Positions 14,402 to 22,310 of a DNA stretch of 26,150 nucleotides are shown here, piece by piece. A program made the position numbers and the translations under genes. Where the stretch lies: positions 1-26,150 of the forward strand of contig DJIF01000010.1 of the NCBI GenBank assembly GCA_002433485.1, written 5' to 3'. The first letter of the stretch is position 1. Every line of letters begins with the position of its first letter. The notes under the pieces are model-generated. The model did not search any database and was not told where the DNA came from. It saw only the letters and a list, made by a program, of their open reading frames with translations. The DNA comes from Deltaproteobacteria bacterium UBA6601. GTDB lineage: Bacteria; Myxococcota_A; UBA796; UBA9615.

Positions 14402-14438
14402 AGCGCAGAGCCTAGCAGCCTGCTAAGCCTTGATCCTG

Positions 14439-14912
14439 ATGTCTGTGTTGAACTCGACTCGTTCGGTACTGCTTGTAGGGACCCTGGTCGCGCTGGTCGC
14501 GGTGTTGGTTGAAGGACTTGTGGTGAGTGAGACCGAGCGTATTGAGCAGCAGTTGGATGCCTTCACTGCGGCTTTCTCAGCAGGGGATCGTGCTGCCATA
14601 GAGGAACTGTTGAGTGAGGATTTTCACTTTCGTGGGCCGCGGCCTGTCGGAGAAGGCAATTATCAACAGGCGCTGGCTCGTCTGGATGATTTCTGGCTGC
14701 AGGTGACTGGACCGGCGGCCAACTGGAGGAGTCGAGAGCTGCGGGTGGCAGGTGCAGTCGGCAAGCTTGAGCTGCAGGGGACGGTTCGTTTTGGTTATTC
14801 GGGCTCTCTGGTCATTTATCGCTTGGACGCGGTCTTTGTTTTTCAGCGCATTGGTGATCAGTGGCTGCTCGCCAAGCTTGATGTTCAAGGCCTGCGGCCG
14901 GGGATGTTCTGA
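14439..14912 (+). CDS. Membrane-anchored NTF2/SnoaL-like protein
   Basis: 157 residues from the ATG at 14439; an in-frame TTG at 14430 would add three residues. The N-terminus is a membrane or signal segment (SVLLVGTLVALVAVLVEGLVV). The rest fits the NTF2-like (SnoaL/DUF4440) cone fold: helix ERIEQQLDAFTAAFSAGDRAAIEELLSEDF, then beta strands FHFRGP, GKLELQGTVRFGYSG and AVFVFQRIGDQWLLAKLDVQG. Such domains bind small ligands or act as isomerase/hydrolase scaffolds; no clear active site is visible. It is the only plus-strand gene inside the minus-strand sugar cluster. It diverges from the oxidoreductase (37 bases) and converges with the glycosyltransferase (16 bases between stops). A link to the cluster is possible but not shown. 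Confidence 0.7.
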   Translation: MSVLNSTRSVLLVGTLVALVAVLVEGLVVSETERIEQQLDAFTAAFSAGDRAAIEELLSEDFHFRGPRPVGEGNYQQALARLDDFWLQVTGPAANWRSRELRVAGAVGKLELQGTVRFGYSGSLVIYRLDAVFVFQRIGDQWLLAKLDVQGLRPGMF

Positions 14913-14928
14913 AGGACTCGACGGACCT

Positions 14929-15642
14929 CTAACCAAGCTTTCTTTCGATCCACAACTGCACCATTTCAGCGATGGTTTTGGCGATGACGTCGGGCCGCCC
15001 ACCTTTGGCTTTGCCGCCTTGCCGGGGGCGATAAAGCGAGGGAACTTCTACGACCTGTTTGTCCAGGCTACGGGCACGGACCAGGATCTCTTCGAGGAAG
15101 AACACCCCACGGCTTCTCGGTTCGAAGGAGTTGAAGATGTCTCGCCTCCATAAGTGAACCCAGTTGACGTCTTGAAACTGGTGCTCGAAGAGGGTGTTGC
15201 AGAGCCACAGGAAGACGGCCGAAGAAGTTCGGCGATAGAGGGTGTAGTCGTCGCGGCTGAGGCGATGTCCGATGACTACGTCAGCGCCGTTCTCGGCCGC
15301 TTCAACAAACATTGGGATCTCACCGTGATCAAATTGGCCGTCAGCTGGGACGTAGATGACGTAGCGACCGACGGCGTGTTGAATGCCGGTCCAGATGGCC
15401 TGTCCAGAGCCCATGTTGTGACGGTGTTTGACCAGCGAGACTCTCGGGTCTTGGTTGCCGAAGGCAGCGGCTACCTCGGTGCTACGGTCCTGGCTGCCGT
15501 CATCTACAACGATCACCTGCCAACTGAAGCGTGATCCTGACAGTACGCCGACCAGCTCGTCCAGGGTCGGTTTGAGGCAGCTCTCTTCGTTGTAGCAAGG
15601 AACAACGACGCTGAGCGTGGGTTCGGCTCGATCGCTGCTCAC
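14929..15642 (-). CDS. Family 2 glycosyltransferase (polyprenyl-phosphate sugar transferase-like)
   Basis: 237 residues with a GTG start at 15642 in a GTGA overlap with the stop of the carbamoyltransferase gene, indicating tight coupling. The GT-A fold is evident: VVVPCYNEE (12-20), VVDDGS (45-50), the conserved GSGQAIWTGI helix, and PADGQFD (99-105), in which Asp101 occupies the metal/nucleotide site (DxD equivalent). The C-terminal RPRQGGKAKGG segment resembles the (R)xR..G.SK stretch of dolichyl/undecaprenyl-phosphate sugar transferases. No membrane helices follow, so it is a soluble or peripheral enzyme at the inner face of the membrane. It probably transfers the sugar made by the adjacent genes to a lipid carrier or acceptor. 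It is the last gene of the operon. Confidence 0.88.
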   Translation of the reverse strand: MSSDRAEPTLSVVVPCYNEESCLKPTLDELVGVLSGSRFSWQVIVVDDGSQDRSTEVAAAFGNQDPRVSLVKHRHNMGSGQAIWTGIQHAVGRYVIYVPADGQFDHGEIPMFVEAAENGADVVIGHRLSRDDYTLYRRTSSAVFLWLCNTLFEHQFQDVNWVHLWRRDIFNSFEPRSRGVFFLEEILVRARSLDKQVVEVPSLYRPRQGGKAKGGRPDVIAKTIAEMVQLWIERKLG

Positions 15643-17357
15643 GCGGGCGCCTTGCGGAGTATGCAGGGGCCAAGCACCAATAGATCAAGCCCAGTCGTTG
15701 CCCAACAACGGATGGCGTCATCAGGGCTCAGTACCATCGGTTCACCACGTACGTTGAATGAGGTGTTGAGCAGAACCGGTACTCCAGTACGCTTGCCGAA
15801 AGCCGAGATCAGCGCATGGTACTTTGGAGCACTGGCGGCGTTGACGGTCTGTAGGCGAGCGGTGCCGTCCACGTGGGTGACCGCGCCCAGCAGGTCGCGT
15901 GCTTGTTCTCGCACCGGATAGACCTTTTGCATCCATGGGATGGTAGTGCTGCTGTCGAGCTCAAAAAAATCGGCGACGCGTTCTTCGATTACTGAAGGGG
16001 CAAAGGGTCGAAAGCCTTCGCGAAACTTGACCCTCTGGTTGAGCAGATCTTTGTTAGCGGCAGGCCGGGGATCGGCCAGGATCGAGCGGCCACCGAGGGC
16101 CCTGGCGCCCAGCTCAGCGGCTCCCTGGAACCAGCCCACCAGCGCGCCCTGCTCGAGTTCTGCGGCGACCTGATCGCAGAGGTCCTCTGGTTCGTGCCAA
16201 CTCCAGCCACCTTTCCGCAGCGCCGACCGACACTGTTCAGGGCTGAATGACGGGCCCAGCCGGTCAGTGCTCCAAGGATGCCTCTGTTCTTGCTTGAGCA
16301 TCTCGTGCCAGACCCAAAGGGCGGCGCCGACTGCGGTGCCCCCGTCGCCAGAACTTGGCTGAATCCAGAGCGATGAGAAGGGTGACTCGCGTTCGATGCG
16401 GCCGTTGGCGACTGAATTCATGGCTACCCCTCCTGCCATGACCAGGTGCTCTTGACCGGACAGCTCGTGGAGCCGAGCAGTCAGGGCGAGCATGGCCTCT
16501 TCCAGAGCATTTTGTGCGGCGAATGCGACGGCCTTGTGGTGTTGGCTGTGCTGGCGGCTGCCGGGTTCAGCAGCAGGACCGAAGCGGTCAATAAAGCGCT
16601 TGCTTACCCTTGAGGGTCGGTCCAGATAGAAGCTGAAGAGTTCTCTGTTCAGGTCGTAGGGGAGCTGTCCGCCAAGCCCGAGAATCTCGCGAAACTCCCC
16701 CACCAGAGAGTTGTCCCCGTAGGGCGCCAGTCCCATGACCTTACCCTCCCCTGAGTTGGCACGAAAGCCGAGCCAGCTGGTGATTGCGGCGTAGAACGAA
16801 CCCAACGAGTTGGGAAATTCAAACTGCTCAAGGACTTGCAGGCCGTCGCTGCTACAGGTCGCCAGACTGGTAGCGGCACGCTCGCCGTAGCCATCTGCGG
16901 TGAGCACTGCTGCTTGTTGGTATGGGCTTGGAAAAAATGCTGAAGCGGCGTGGCAGAGGTGATGGTCAATGTAGTGAATTTCGAGCGGTCGGTGCCGTTG
17001 ATCAAGCGCTATCCGTTGGCTCAATGAGGGGCTGGAGACACCGGCTCCACCGGCGGCTGGGGCCAGCAGCCAGCTGGGGACCATGTGCAGATAATCGCCA
17101 TGATGTCGGTAACTGCGAGAGCGTCCAGGATGGGGGAAGTCGAGCTGAAGAGCCGGGTTCCAGAAGAAGGCAACCTGATCAATGGATCTCAGGTCTGTGT
17201 TGGCTTGACTGAGGCACCAACTGATGGCGTGTTGGGGCCAGGCGACATCATGCTTTACTCGGGAGAAGCGCTCTTCGAGAACCGCGGCCACGACTTTGCC
17301 GTTGCGGAGCAGGCAGGCCGATGAGTCGATACCGAAGCTGATTCCGAGGATGTCCAC
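15639..17357 (-). CDS. O-carbamoyltransferase, NodU/CmcH/TobZ family
   Basis: 572 residues with a GTG start at 17357 preceded by AGGAGG. The N-terminal Kae1-like half starts ILGISFGIDSSACLL and has the metal-binding HH..H motif (His132, His133 and His136 in DHHLCHAASAFF), followed by TADGYGE. Later come GEGKVMGLAPYG, the GGVAMNSVANG stretch and the C-terminal YrdC-like part with LGARALGGRSILADPR and REGFRPFAPSV, the usual signatures. The length is normal for the family. Members transfer a carbamoyl group from carbamoyl phosphate via carbamoyl-AMP to a hydroxyl of a sugar, Nod factor or antibiotic. Here, between the PP-loop gene and the glycosyltransferase, it most likely carbamoylates a glycan or glycosylated small molecule. 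Family very sure; acceptor unknown. Confidence 0.93.
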   Translation of the reverse strand: MDILGISFGIDSSACLLRNGKVVAAVLEERFSRVKHDVAWPQHAISWCLSQANTDLRSIDQVAFFWNPALQLDFPHPGRSRSYRHHGDYLHMVPSWLLAPAAGGAGVSSPSLSQRIALDQRHRPLEIHYIDHHLCHAASAFFPSPYQQAAVLTADGYGERAATSLATCSSDGLQVLEQFEFPNSLGSFYAAITSWLGFRANSGEGKVMGLAPYGDNSLVGEFREILGLGGQLPYDLNRELFSFYLDRPSRVSKRFIDRFGPAAEPGSRQHSQHHKAVAFAAQNALEEAMLALTARLHELSGQEHLVMAGGVAMNSVANGRIERESPFSSLWIQPSSGDGGTAVGAALWVWHEMLKQEQRHPWSTDRLGPSFSPEQCRSALRKGGWSWHEPEDLCDQVAAELEQGALVGWFQGAAELGARALGGRSILADPRPAANKDLLNQRVKFREGFRPFAPSVIEERVADFFELDSSTTIPWMQKVYPVREQARDLLGAVTHVDGTARLQTVNAASAPKYHALISAFGKRTGVPVLLNTSFNVRGEPMVLSPDDAIRCWATTGLDLLVLGPCILRKAPA

Positions 17358-17361
17358 GATG

Positions 17362-17367
17362 CCTCCT
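17362..17367 (-). promoter_or_regulatory. Shine-Dalgarno (AGGAGG) of the carbamoyltransferase gene
   Basis: A full AGGAGG on the minus strand, 4 bases before the GTG at 17357. It supports this rare start codon and independent strong translation within the operon. Confidence 0.6.
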
Positions 17368-17405
17368 GTTGAATTCAGGATCGGGACCAGAACGTCCCGC
17401 GACGC

Positions 17406-18263
17406 TCAGAGCCCACCGATATCTTCGCCCAGCGCTCGGTCAAAGGCCACCTCATCGCCTTGGACCGGCCCAAGGTCGCCATCAGCGCGTCGAATCGCCC
17501 GCAGTTGCTCGACCAGTTGCTCGACTTCCAGGCCCTTGCCGTCAATGACCGCTGCAATCTCGTCGCGCATCAGTGGGTACTTCTCAGCACAGTATTGCTC
17601 GCTGTCATCTTCTCGCTGGCGTCCTACCATGCGGCCATAGAACAGCCTGCCGTAGACGTCTGCCGGGACACCGAAGGGGCATGTGGCCTGGGTGTCGAAC
17701 AGGATGAATTGCTTCTTCAGCTTGTTCTTGTCTGCGATGCCGAGCTCTTCGAGCCGGCGATCGGACTCGTTCTCTTCATAGATGGGAGAGAAGTGTCGGA
17801 TTCCATAGCGCTCTGAGTAGAATCGACGATTTCGGCGGATGACCGACTCCATCTGCTCAGGAATGGTGGATTGAGCACGAATGCTGCCGTCGGCCAGATA
17901 TGGAACCCGGTGCTCTAGGCACCAGACAATGGCCGCGGAGTGCATGGAAAGTCTGCAGCCAAGGCAAACCAGACTGGTCATGTTGAAGCCATACTCGCCC
18001 ATGTCTGCGCCCGGATCGCTGCCAAGGATCGCCTTGATCTGGTCCTGAATGTTGATGATTTTGTGTTGCACTCGGTCGCTGCCGAAGCAGTTCTGGAGCT
18101 TTCTGGCGTGCACGCGGGTGTTGTTGATGAAGAGTAAAAAACCAGGCTGAAAGGTCAGTAGGGTGACCCTCTGGAATTCGTCGAGCATCTGGGCCGCGGC
18201 CAGCGTACTGTCAGAGCCGCCTGAAAACAGGACAGCTGCGTGCTCTCGGGTTACTGCGTTCAT
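17406..18263 (-). CDS. PP-loop ATPase with CxxC...C pattern, possible Fe-S sulfurtransferase-like enzyme
   Basis: 285 residues with an ATG start at 18263. The N-terminal PP-loop SGGSDS (14-19) marks an adenylating enzyme of the adenine-nucleotide alpha-hydrolase fold, which activates a carbonyl or phosphate-type oxygen with ATP. Cys100 and Cys103 (LVCLGCRLSMHSAA) lie in the core and Cys195 (TCPFG) follows about 92 residues later. That order and spacing resemble the three cluster-ligating cysteines of the 4Fe-4S tRNA thiolases TtcA and TtuA (from memory). A conserved-looking YLADGSIRAQS segment (122-132) lies between them. The C-terminal ~60 residues are acidic and helical. It is not a clear QueC, TilS, ThiI or WbpG match. 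It lies between the aminotransferase (22 bases) and the carbamoyltransferase, so its substrate is probably the same molecule. Fold sure; function open. Confidence 0.7.
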   Translation of the reverse strand: MNAVTREHAAVLFSGGSDSTLAAAQMLDEFQRVTLLTFQPGFLLFINNTRVHARKLQNCFGSDRVQHKIINIQDQIKAILGSDPGADMGEYGFNMTSLVCLGCRLSMHSAAIVWCLEHRVPYLADGSIRAQSTIPEQMESVIRRNRRFYSERYGIRHFSPIYEENESDRRLEELGIADKNKLKKQFILFDTQATCPFGVPADVYGRLFYGRMVGRQREDDSEQYCAEKYPLMRDEIAAVIDGKGLEVEQLVEQLRAIRRADGDLGPVQGDEVAFDRALGEDIGGL

Positions 18264-18285
18264 TGTTTAGATTCTAGCGTTGCAG

Positions 18286-19386
18286 CTAGAGAGCTTCGAG
18301 AAGGGCTGCTGCGACGGTATCGAGTTCATCCTCTCGCATTCCCGGGAACAGGGGCAGGCTTATCATGCTCTCACATAAGCTCTCAGTGATAGGAAGCGGC
18401 CTCTGTGCAGGGTAGAGGCTCATTTGATGGACCGCCACCGGGTAGTGGAAACCGACCCCTACTCCCGCTTTGTGGAGCTGGGCGGCGATGTGATCACGAC
18501 GTTTTGCCCCGCCGCGGATGCCAACCGCAAAGAGGTGGTACACATGCCCTGGGGCGTCCTGGGGAAGGATCAGATCTTCCGTGTCGGCTAGGCGCTTGCG
18601 ATAGCCGTCGGCCAGGGCGCGCCTCATTTCGTTCCAGGCGTGCAGGTGGGGGAGCTTAACGCGCAGGCAGGCGGCCTGGATCTCGTCAAAGCGCGAGTTG
18701 AGGCCGAGCTCTCGGCTGTTGTGTTTGCCGCTTCGACCGTGGTTGCGCAGGCTGCGAATCCGGGCGGCTACTGCCGGATCGCGGCACAGCACGATTCCCC
18801 CATCACCAAAGGCTCCCAGGTTCTTGGAGGGATAGAAAGAGTAGCAGGTGATGTCTGTCTCTCCGCCTACTCCGGGGGAGCCATGCGCCTGAGCCGCGTC
18901 GCCAATTACGCTGGCAGCGCTGTTACCGGTTTGTCTCAGCGCCGCGCGGATTCCACGGATGTCGGCTCGGTGACCATAGAGGTGGACAGGGATTACAGCC
19001 TTGATTCGCTGGGCTCGGCTGTCGCGCATCACCTCAACCAGATCAGCGGGGTCCATGGTGTAGTTGGTGGGGTCCGGCTCGGCAAAAAGAACCTGTGCTC
19101 CGGTTCTGGCGATGCTCTCTGCGGTGGCCAGAAAAGAGTTGGACACGGTGACAACGCAATCTCCCGGGCCGATATCGAGGGCCCGGAGGGCGAGGTACAG
19201 CGCGTCGCTACCAGAGCCACAACAGACCCCGTGCTCTGCTCCCTCATGCTGGGCGAACTCAGTCTCAAAGGCCGCTGTGTGGGGGCCCAGGTGGTAGCGG
19301 CTTGAGCCGATAATTGCGCTGAAGGCTGCCGAGAACTCATCTCGTAGCGGTTCGTGGATTCGCGTGAGGTCGACCAGTGGAATCAT
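18286..19386 (-). CDS. DegT/DnrJ/EryC1-family PLP-dependent sugar aminotransferase
   Basis: 366 residues from the ATG at 19386, which matches the usual family start (MIPLVDL) and has GGGGAAG just upstream; the frame is open further but the extra 32 residues look non-coding. PLP-site residues are visible: GSGSDAL (57-63) for the phosphate, Asp163 in GDAAQAHG, and the Schiff-base Lys188 in SFYPSKNLGAFGDGG. The VIPVHLYGHRAD segment and the C-terminal HYPVAVHQ/SLPLFPGM motifs are typical of FdtB/QdtB/WbpE-like enzymes that convert a 3-keto nucleotide sugar to a 3-amino sugar using glutamate. The keto substrate could come from the Gfo/Idh/MocA enzyme encoded about 4 kb away. It is the second gene of the operon, 52 bases after the aldolase-like gene. 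Confidence 0.92.
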   Translation of the reverse strand: MIPLVDLTRIHEPLRDEFSAAFSAIIGSSRYHLGPHTAAFETEFAQHEGAEHGVCCGSGSDALYLALRALDIGPGDCVVTVSNSFLATAESIARTGAQVLFAEPDPTNYTMDPADLVEVMRDSRAQRIKAVIPVHLYGHRADIRGIRAALRQTGNSAASVIGDAAQAHGSPGVGGETDITCYSFYPSKNLGAFGDGGIVLCRDPAVAARIRSLRNHGRSGKHNSRELGLNSRFDEIQAACLRVKLPHLHAWNEMRRALADGYRKRLADTEDLILPQDAPGHVYHLFAVGIRGGAKRRDHIAAQLHKAGVGVGFHYPVAVHQMSLYPAQRPLPITESLCESMISLPLFPGMREDELDTVAAALLEAL

Positions 19387-19438
19387 GACGCTTCCCCACT
19401 GCTGGCTACTTGGCGCTTGGTTTTGGGGTGGATAGGCA

Positions 19439-20299
19439 TCAGCCGAGCACCTCCGAGATAGCCTTGCGTACTTCGCGCTCAAGAGCTTGTCGTTGCCACG
19501 GAATGATCTCGGTATTGGTGATGCGCGCTACGCTGAAGCCAGCAGTTGGCGCCAGGCCTTCGTCGCTCGGATTGGTACATCCTGAACAACCGGTGCAGGC
19601 TTCCGGGAGATCGGCCCCCGGCTGGTCTGCCATGGCGAGCGCTGCCGGAGGACCCCCGTAGCGCTTGAGGCCCATGGAGCGGAGTGCCTGGGATTCTTCG
19701 GCGGGCAGGTCGCGTAACTGCCCGAGGTCTCTGGCCGCTTTCATGATCTTGGCCATGTGTTCCATGGTTTCCAGCTTGCAGAAAGCGTCGAGAGGACTGC
19801 TGCCGACACATACAGCGCCATGTCGATCCATCATCACTGCATCGTGACGCAGCATCGCGCTTCCAACCCGGTCTGCCAGCGCCTGAGTGCCTGTGGTGTC
19901 ATAGTCCAGGGTCGGGACCACCCCTAGCGTGAGGACCACCTCAGGTAGCACGCAGCGGGCCATGGAGACCCCGGCGACGGTAAATGCAATGCAGGTTGGC
20001 GGGTGGGCATGGACCACCGCTCTGATGTCCGGTCGCTGCCGGTAGCAGGCCAGATGCATCGCCAGCTCGGAGGTGGGCTCACCCCCGCCGCGCAGTCTCT
20101 TACCCTGGAGGTCGACAACGATAAGGTCGTCTTCTTCGATCATCCCTTTATGGCAGCCAGCTGGAGTGCAGAGTATGAGCTCGCCCGAAAGGCGAACGCT
20201 CAGGTTTCCATCCAGTGCGACGAGGAGCCCTTGCTGGTAACAGAGGTGGCTGGCTTGCACCAGTTGTTTGCGAAGCGCTCTCTCGTTGGCCTCGTGCAT
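19439..20299 (-). CDS. Class II aldolase/adducin-family protein with Cys-rich C-terminal extension
   Basis: 286 residues from the ATG at 20299; an in-frame TTG at 20353 would add 18 residues but has no better ribosome site. The class II aldolase fold is clear: DGNLSVRL (phosphate site), TPAG, Glu78 in GEPTSELAMH (catalytic acid position of FucA), zinc ligands His97 and His99 in VVHAHPP, and His160 in MDRHGAVCVG. Relatives cleave or epimerise sugar phosphates (fuculose-1-P, ribulose-5-P), but some act in other pathways. After the domain (about 205 onward) comes an 80-residue extension containing CTGCSGC (Cys235, Cys238, Cys241) and a basic helical end, not part of standard FucA/AraD. The extension may bind a metal or Fe-S cluster. 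It is the first gene of the operon, divergent from htpG. Confidence 0.82.
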   Translation of the reverse strand: MHEANERALRKQLVQASHLCYQQGLLVALDGNLSVRLSGELILCTPAGCHKGMIEEDDLIVVDLQGKRLRGGGEPTSELAMHLACYRQRPDIRAVVHAHPPTCIAFTVAGVSMARCVLPEVVLTLGVVPTLDYDTTGTQALADRVGSAMLRHDAVMMDRHGAVCVGSSPLDAFCKLETMEHMAKIMKAARDLGQLRDLPAEESQALRSMGLKRYGGPPAALAMADQPGADLPEACTGCSGCTNPSDEGLAPTAGFSVARITNTEIIPWQRQALEREVRKAISEVLG

Positions 20300-20337
20300 T
20301 GCGGCGAGTCTATCAGCGCCAGCGACAAGCCGGGGCC

Positions 20338-20365
20338 TTGACGAAATCTGCAAGCGATCTATGTA
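20338..20365 (+). promoter_or_regulatory. Possible sigma-70-like promoter of htpG
   Basis: TTGACG at 20338-20343, a 16-base spacer and TATGTA at 20360-20365, about 44 bases before the start codon. The -35 box is good and the -10 box moderate. No sigma-32-type -10 (CCCCAT) or CIRCE element is visible, so control may be housekeeping. Confidence 0.35.
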
Positions 20366-20394
20366 GCTGCCTCGACCGGGCGTTATCGGCCCAT

Positions 20395-20400
20395 GGAGGA
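20395..20400 (+). promoter_or_regulatory. Shine-Dalgarno (GGAGGA) of htpG
   Basis: A GGAGGA motif 8 bases before the ATG at 20409, supporting this start. Confidence 0.7.
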
Positions 20401-20408
20401 ATAAGTAG

Positions 20409-22310
20409 ATGGCTCAGGCGAAGAAGACACAGCGTAAGTTCAAGGCAGAGGTATCGCGGCTCCTGCAGCTGGTGGTGAACTCTCTGTACAGCAACAAGGA
20501 GATCTTCCTGAGGGAGTTGGTATCCAACTCTTCCGATGCGATTGATCGATTGAAGTTGGCGGCGCTCACCGATGACTCGCTATTGGATGAGGACGAAGAA
20601 CTCGCTATTAAGATCAGCTGCGACGCAGAAGCTCGCACCATTACTATTGCCGACAACGGCATCGGCATGAGCCGCGACGAGCTCATCGAAAATTTAGGCA
20701 CAGTAGCCCACTCTGGCACGCTGGCCTTTCTGCAGCAGGCCGAACAGAGCGATGCTCGCCTGATTGGCCAGTTTGGGGTCGGCTTCTACAGCTCTTTCAT
20801 CGTGGCGGATTCGGTGGAAGTAATCAGCTGCGCTGCCGGCTCGGATGGAGAGGCTTGGAGCTGGACCTCGGATGCAACCGAGAGCTTCACCGTCGCCCCT
20901 GCCGAGCGTGATGGTCGCGGCACTACCCTGGTCCTCCACCTTCGCGAAGACCAGGACGAGTTTCTCGATACCTGGCGTCTGCGTAGCCTGATCAATCGCT
21001 ACTCCGATTACGTGAGTCATCCCATTCTCCTGCCGGTTACCGCTCCAGACGGAGAGGAGCAGGAAGATAAGCTTGAGCAGGTAAATGAGGGCAATGCCCT
21101 GTGGCAGCGGCCTGCATCTGAACTGGACGAAGAGCAGTACGCTCAGTTTTACAAGCACCTTTGTCATGACTGGAACGAGCCACTTGGTCACAATCACTTC
21201 AAGATTGAGGGCAAGCAGCTGTTTACCGGCCTCTTGTTCCTGCCAGCCAAGCCTCCTCATGACCTCTTTATGCGCGAGCATCGGCGCGGAGTGCGATTGT
21301 TCGTTAATCGGGTCTTCATCATGGACGACTGCGAGGAACTGGTGCCGGTCTGGCTGCGCTTCATGCGTGGGGTTATCGATTCGGACGATCTTCCACTCAA
21401 CGTTTCTCGCGAGTTGTTGCAGGACTCGGCCATTACGCGGGTCATCCGCAAGCAGGTCATCAAGAAGAGCCTCGACCTCTTTCATCAGCTGGCCAAGGAC
21501 AAGCCAGAGGAATACTTGAAGGCCTGGGAGCACTTTGGTGCGGTCCTCAAGGAGGGGCTGCACATGTCCCCTGAGCACAGTGCTCGGCTCGCAGGTCTGC
21601 TGCGCTACAGCAGCTCAGCCGATCAGGGATTGAGTTCGCTGGATGACTACGTAGATCGTATGGCTGAAGGCCAGAAGGACATCTACTATGTCCTGGGTGA
21701 GTCGGAAGCGGCAGTTTCCTCCAGCCCACATCTGGAGAGCCTCAAGGCGAAGGGCTACGAGGTGCTCTACATGTGCGATGCCATTGATGAATGGGCGGTG
21801 CAGGGCCTCGGTGATTTTGATGGCAAGAAGTTTGTCTCTGTTCAGGATGCAGATCTTGAGCTTGAGGAGAGCGAGGCTGAGAAGGCCGCTCGAGGGGAGC
21901 ACGAGGAGGCTCTGACTCCCCTATTTGAGCGGATGAAGGCGGTGCTTGAGGAGCAGATCAGTGAACTGCGTCTGTCCTCGCGACTGACCGACTCGCCCTG
22001 CTGTCTGGTGGTGCCAGCCGGGGGACACCACGCCTATCTGGAGCGCTTACTTCGAGCTCAGGACGACAGCATTCCGCGCAGTAAGCGGATCCTGGAGGTG
22101 AACCCGACCCACCCGTTGGTCCTTAACTTGAAGAAGCTGCATGAGCTGGCTCCCGAGTCGGATCAGGTCACCGCCTGGATTGAGATGCTCTACGACCAGG
22201 TCTTGCTGAGTGAGGGCAGCCCTCTGGAAGATCCCAGTCGCCTGGCGCGGCGGGTTACCCAACTCATGGAAGAGGCTTCCTCCACAGCGTTGGCAACGCT
22301 TGCAGACTGA
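20409..22310 (+). CDS. htpG: Molecular chaperone HtpG (bacterial Hsp90)
   Basis: 633 residues, normal for bacterial Hsp90. The N-terminal GHKL ATPase has Glu36 and Asn40 in LRELVSNSSDAIDRL, DNGIGM (82-87), GTVAHSGT (97-104, usually GTIAKSGT) and QFGVGFYSSF (121-130). The middle domain carries the conserved LFVNRVFIMDDCEELVP and DLPLNVSRELLQ stretch with the gamma-phosphate-sensing Arg. The C-terminal dimerisation domain has NPTHPLV before the end; the MEEVD tail of eukaryotic Hsp90 is absent, as in bacteria. It is an ATP-driven cytoplasmic homodimeric chaperone for late protein folding. It heads a plus-strand gene series (methyltransferase, HutF, TPR lipoprotein) with short gaps or overlaps, and diverges from the sugar operon. 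Confidence 0.97.
   Translation: MAQAKKTQRKFKAEVSRLLQLVVNSLYSNKEIFLRELVSNSSDAIDRLKLAALTDDSLLDEDEELAIKISCDAEARTITIADNGIGMSRDELIENLGTVAHSGTLAFLQQAEQSDARLIGQFGVGFYSSFIVADSVEVISCAAGSDGEAWSWTSDATESFTVAPAERDGRGTTLVLHLREDQDEFLDTWRLRSLINRYSDYVSHPILLPVTAPDGEEQEDKLEQVNEGNALWQRPASELDEEQYAQFYKHLCHDWNEPLGHNHFKIEGKQLFTGLLFLPAKPPHDLFMREHRRGVRLFVNRVFIMDDCEELVPVWLRFMRGVIDSDDLPLNVSRELLQDSAITRVIRKQVIKKSLDLFHQLAKDKPEEYLKAWEHFGAVLKEGLHMSPEHSARLAGLLRYSSSADQGLSSLDDYVDRMAEGQKDIYYVLGESEAAVSSSPHLESLKAKGYEVLYMCDAIDEWAVQGLGDFDGKKFVSVQDADLELEESEAEKAARGEHEEALTPLFERMKAVLEEQISELRLSSRLTDSPCCLVVPAGGHHAYLERLLRAQDDSIPRSKRILEVNPTHPLVLNLKKLHELAPESDQVTAWIEMLYDQVLLSEGSPLEDPSRLARRVTQLMEEASSTALATLAD

Noticed and set aside
17406..18263. 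PP-loop gene as queC or a WbpG-type sugar amidotransferase
   Set aside because: The C-terminal zinc-type Cys cluster of QueC is absent, and the N-terminal Cys motif and length of WbpG-type enzymes do not match.
20694..21578. 294-residue open frame on the minus strand opposite htpG
   Set aside because: Antisense shadow; the plus strand encodes conserved Hsp90 motifs throughout this stretch.
22210..22299. Upstream ATG start for the methyltransferase
   Set aside because: It would overlap htpG by 101 bases and its extra residues do not look like the family's N-terminus; the TTG at 22300 fits better.
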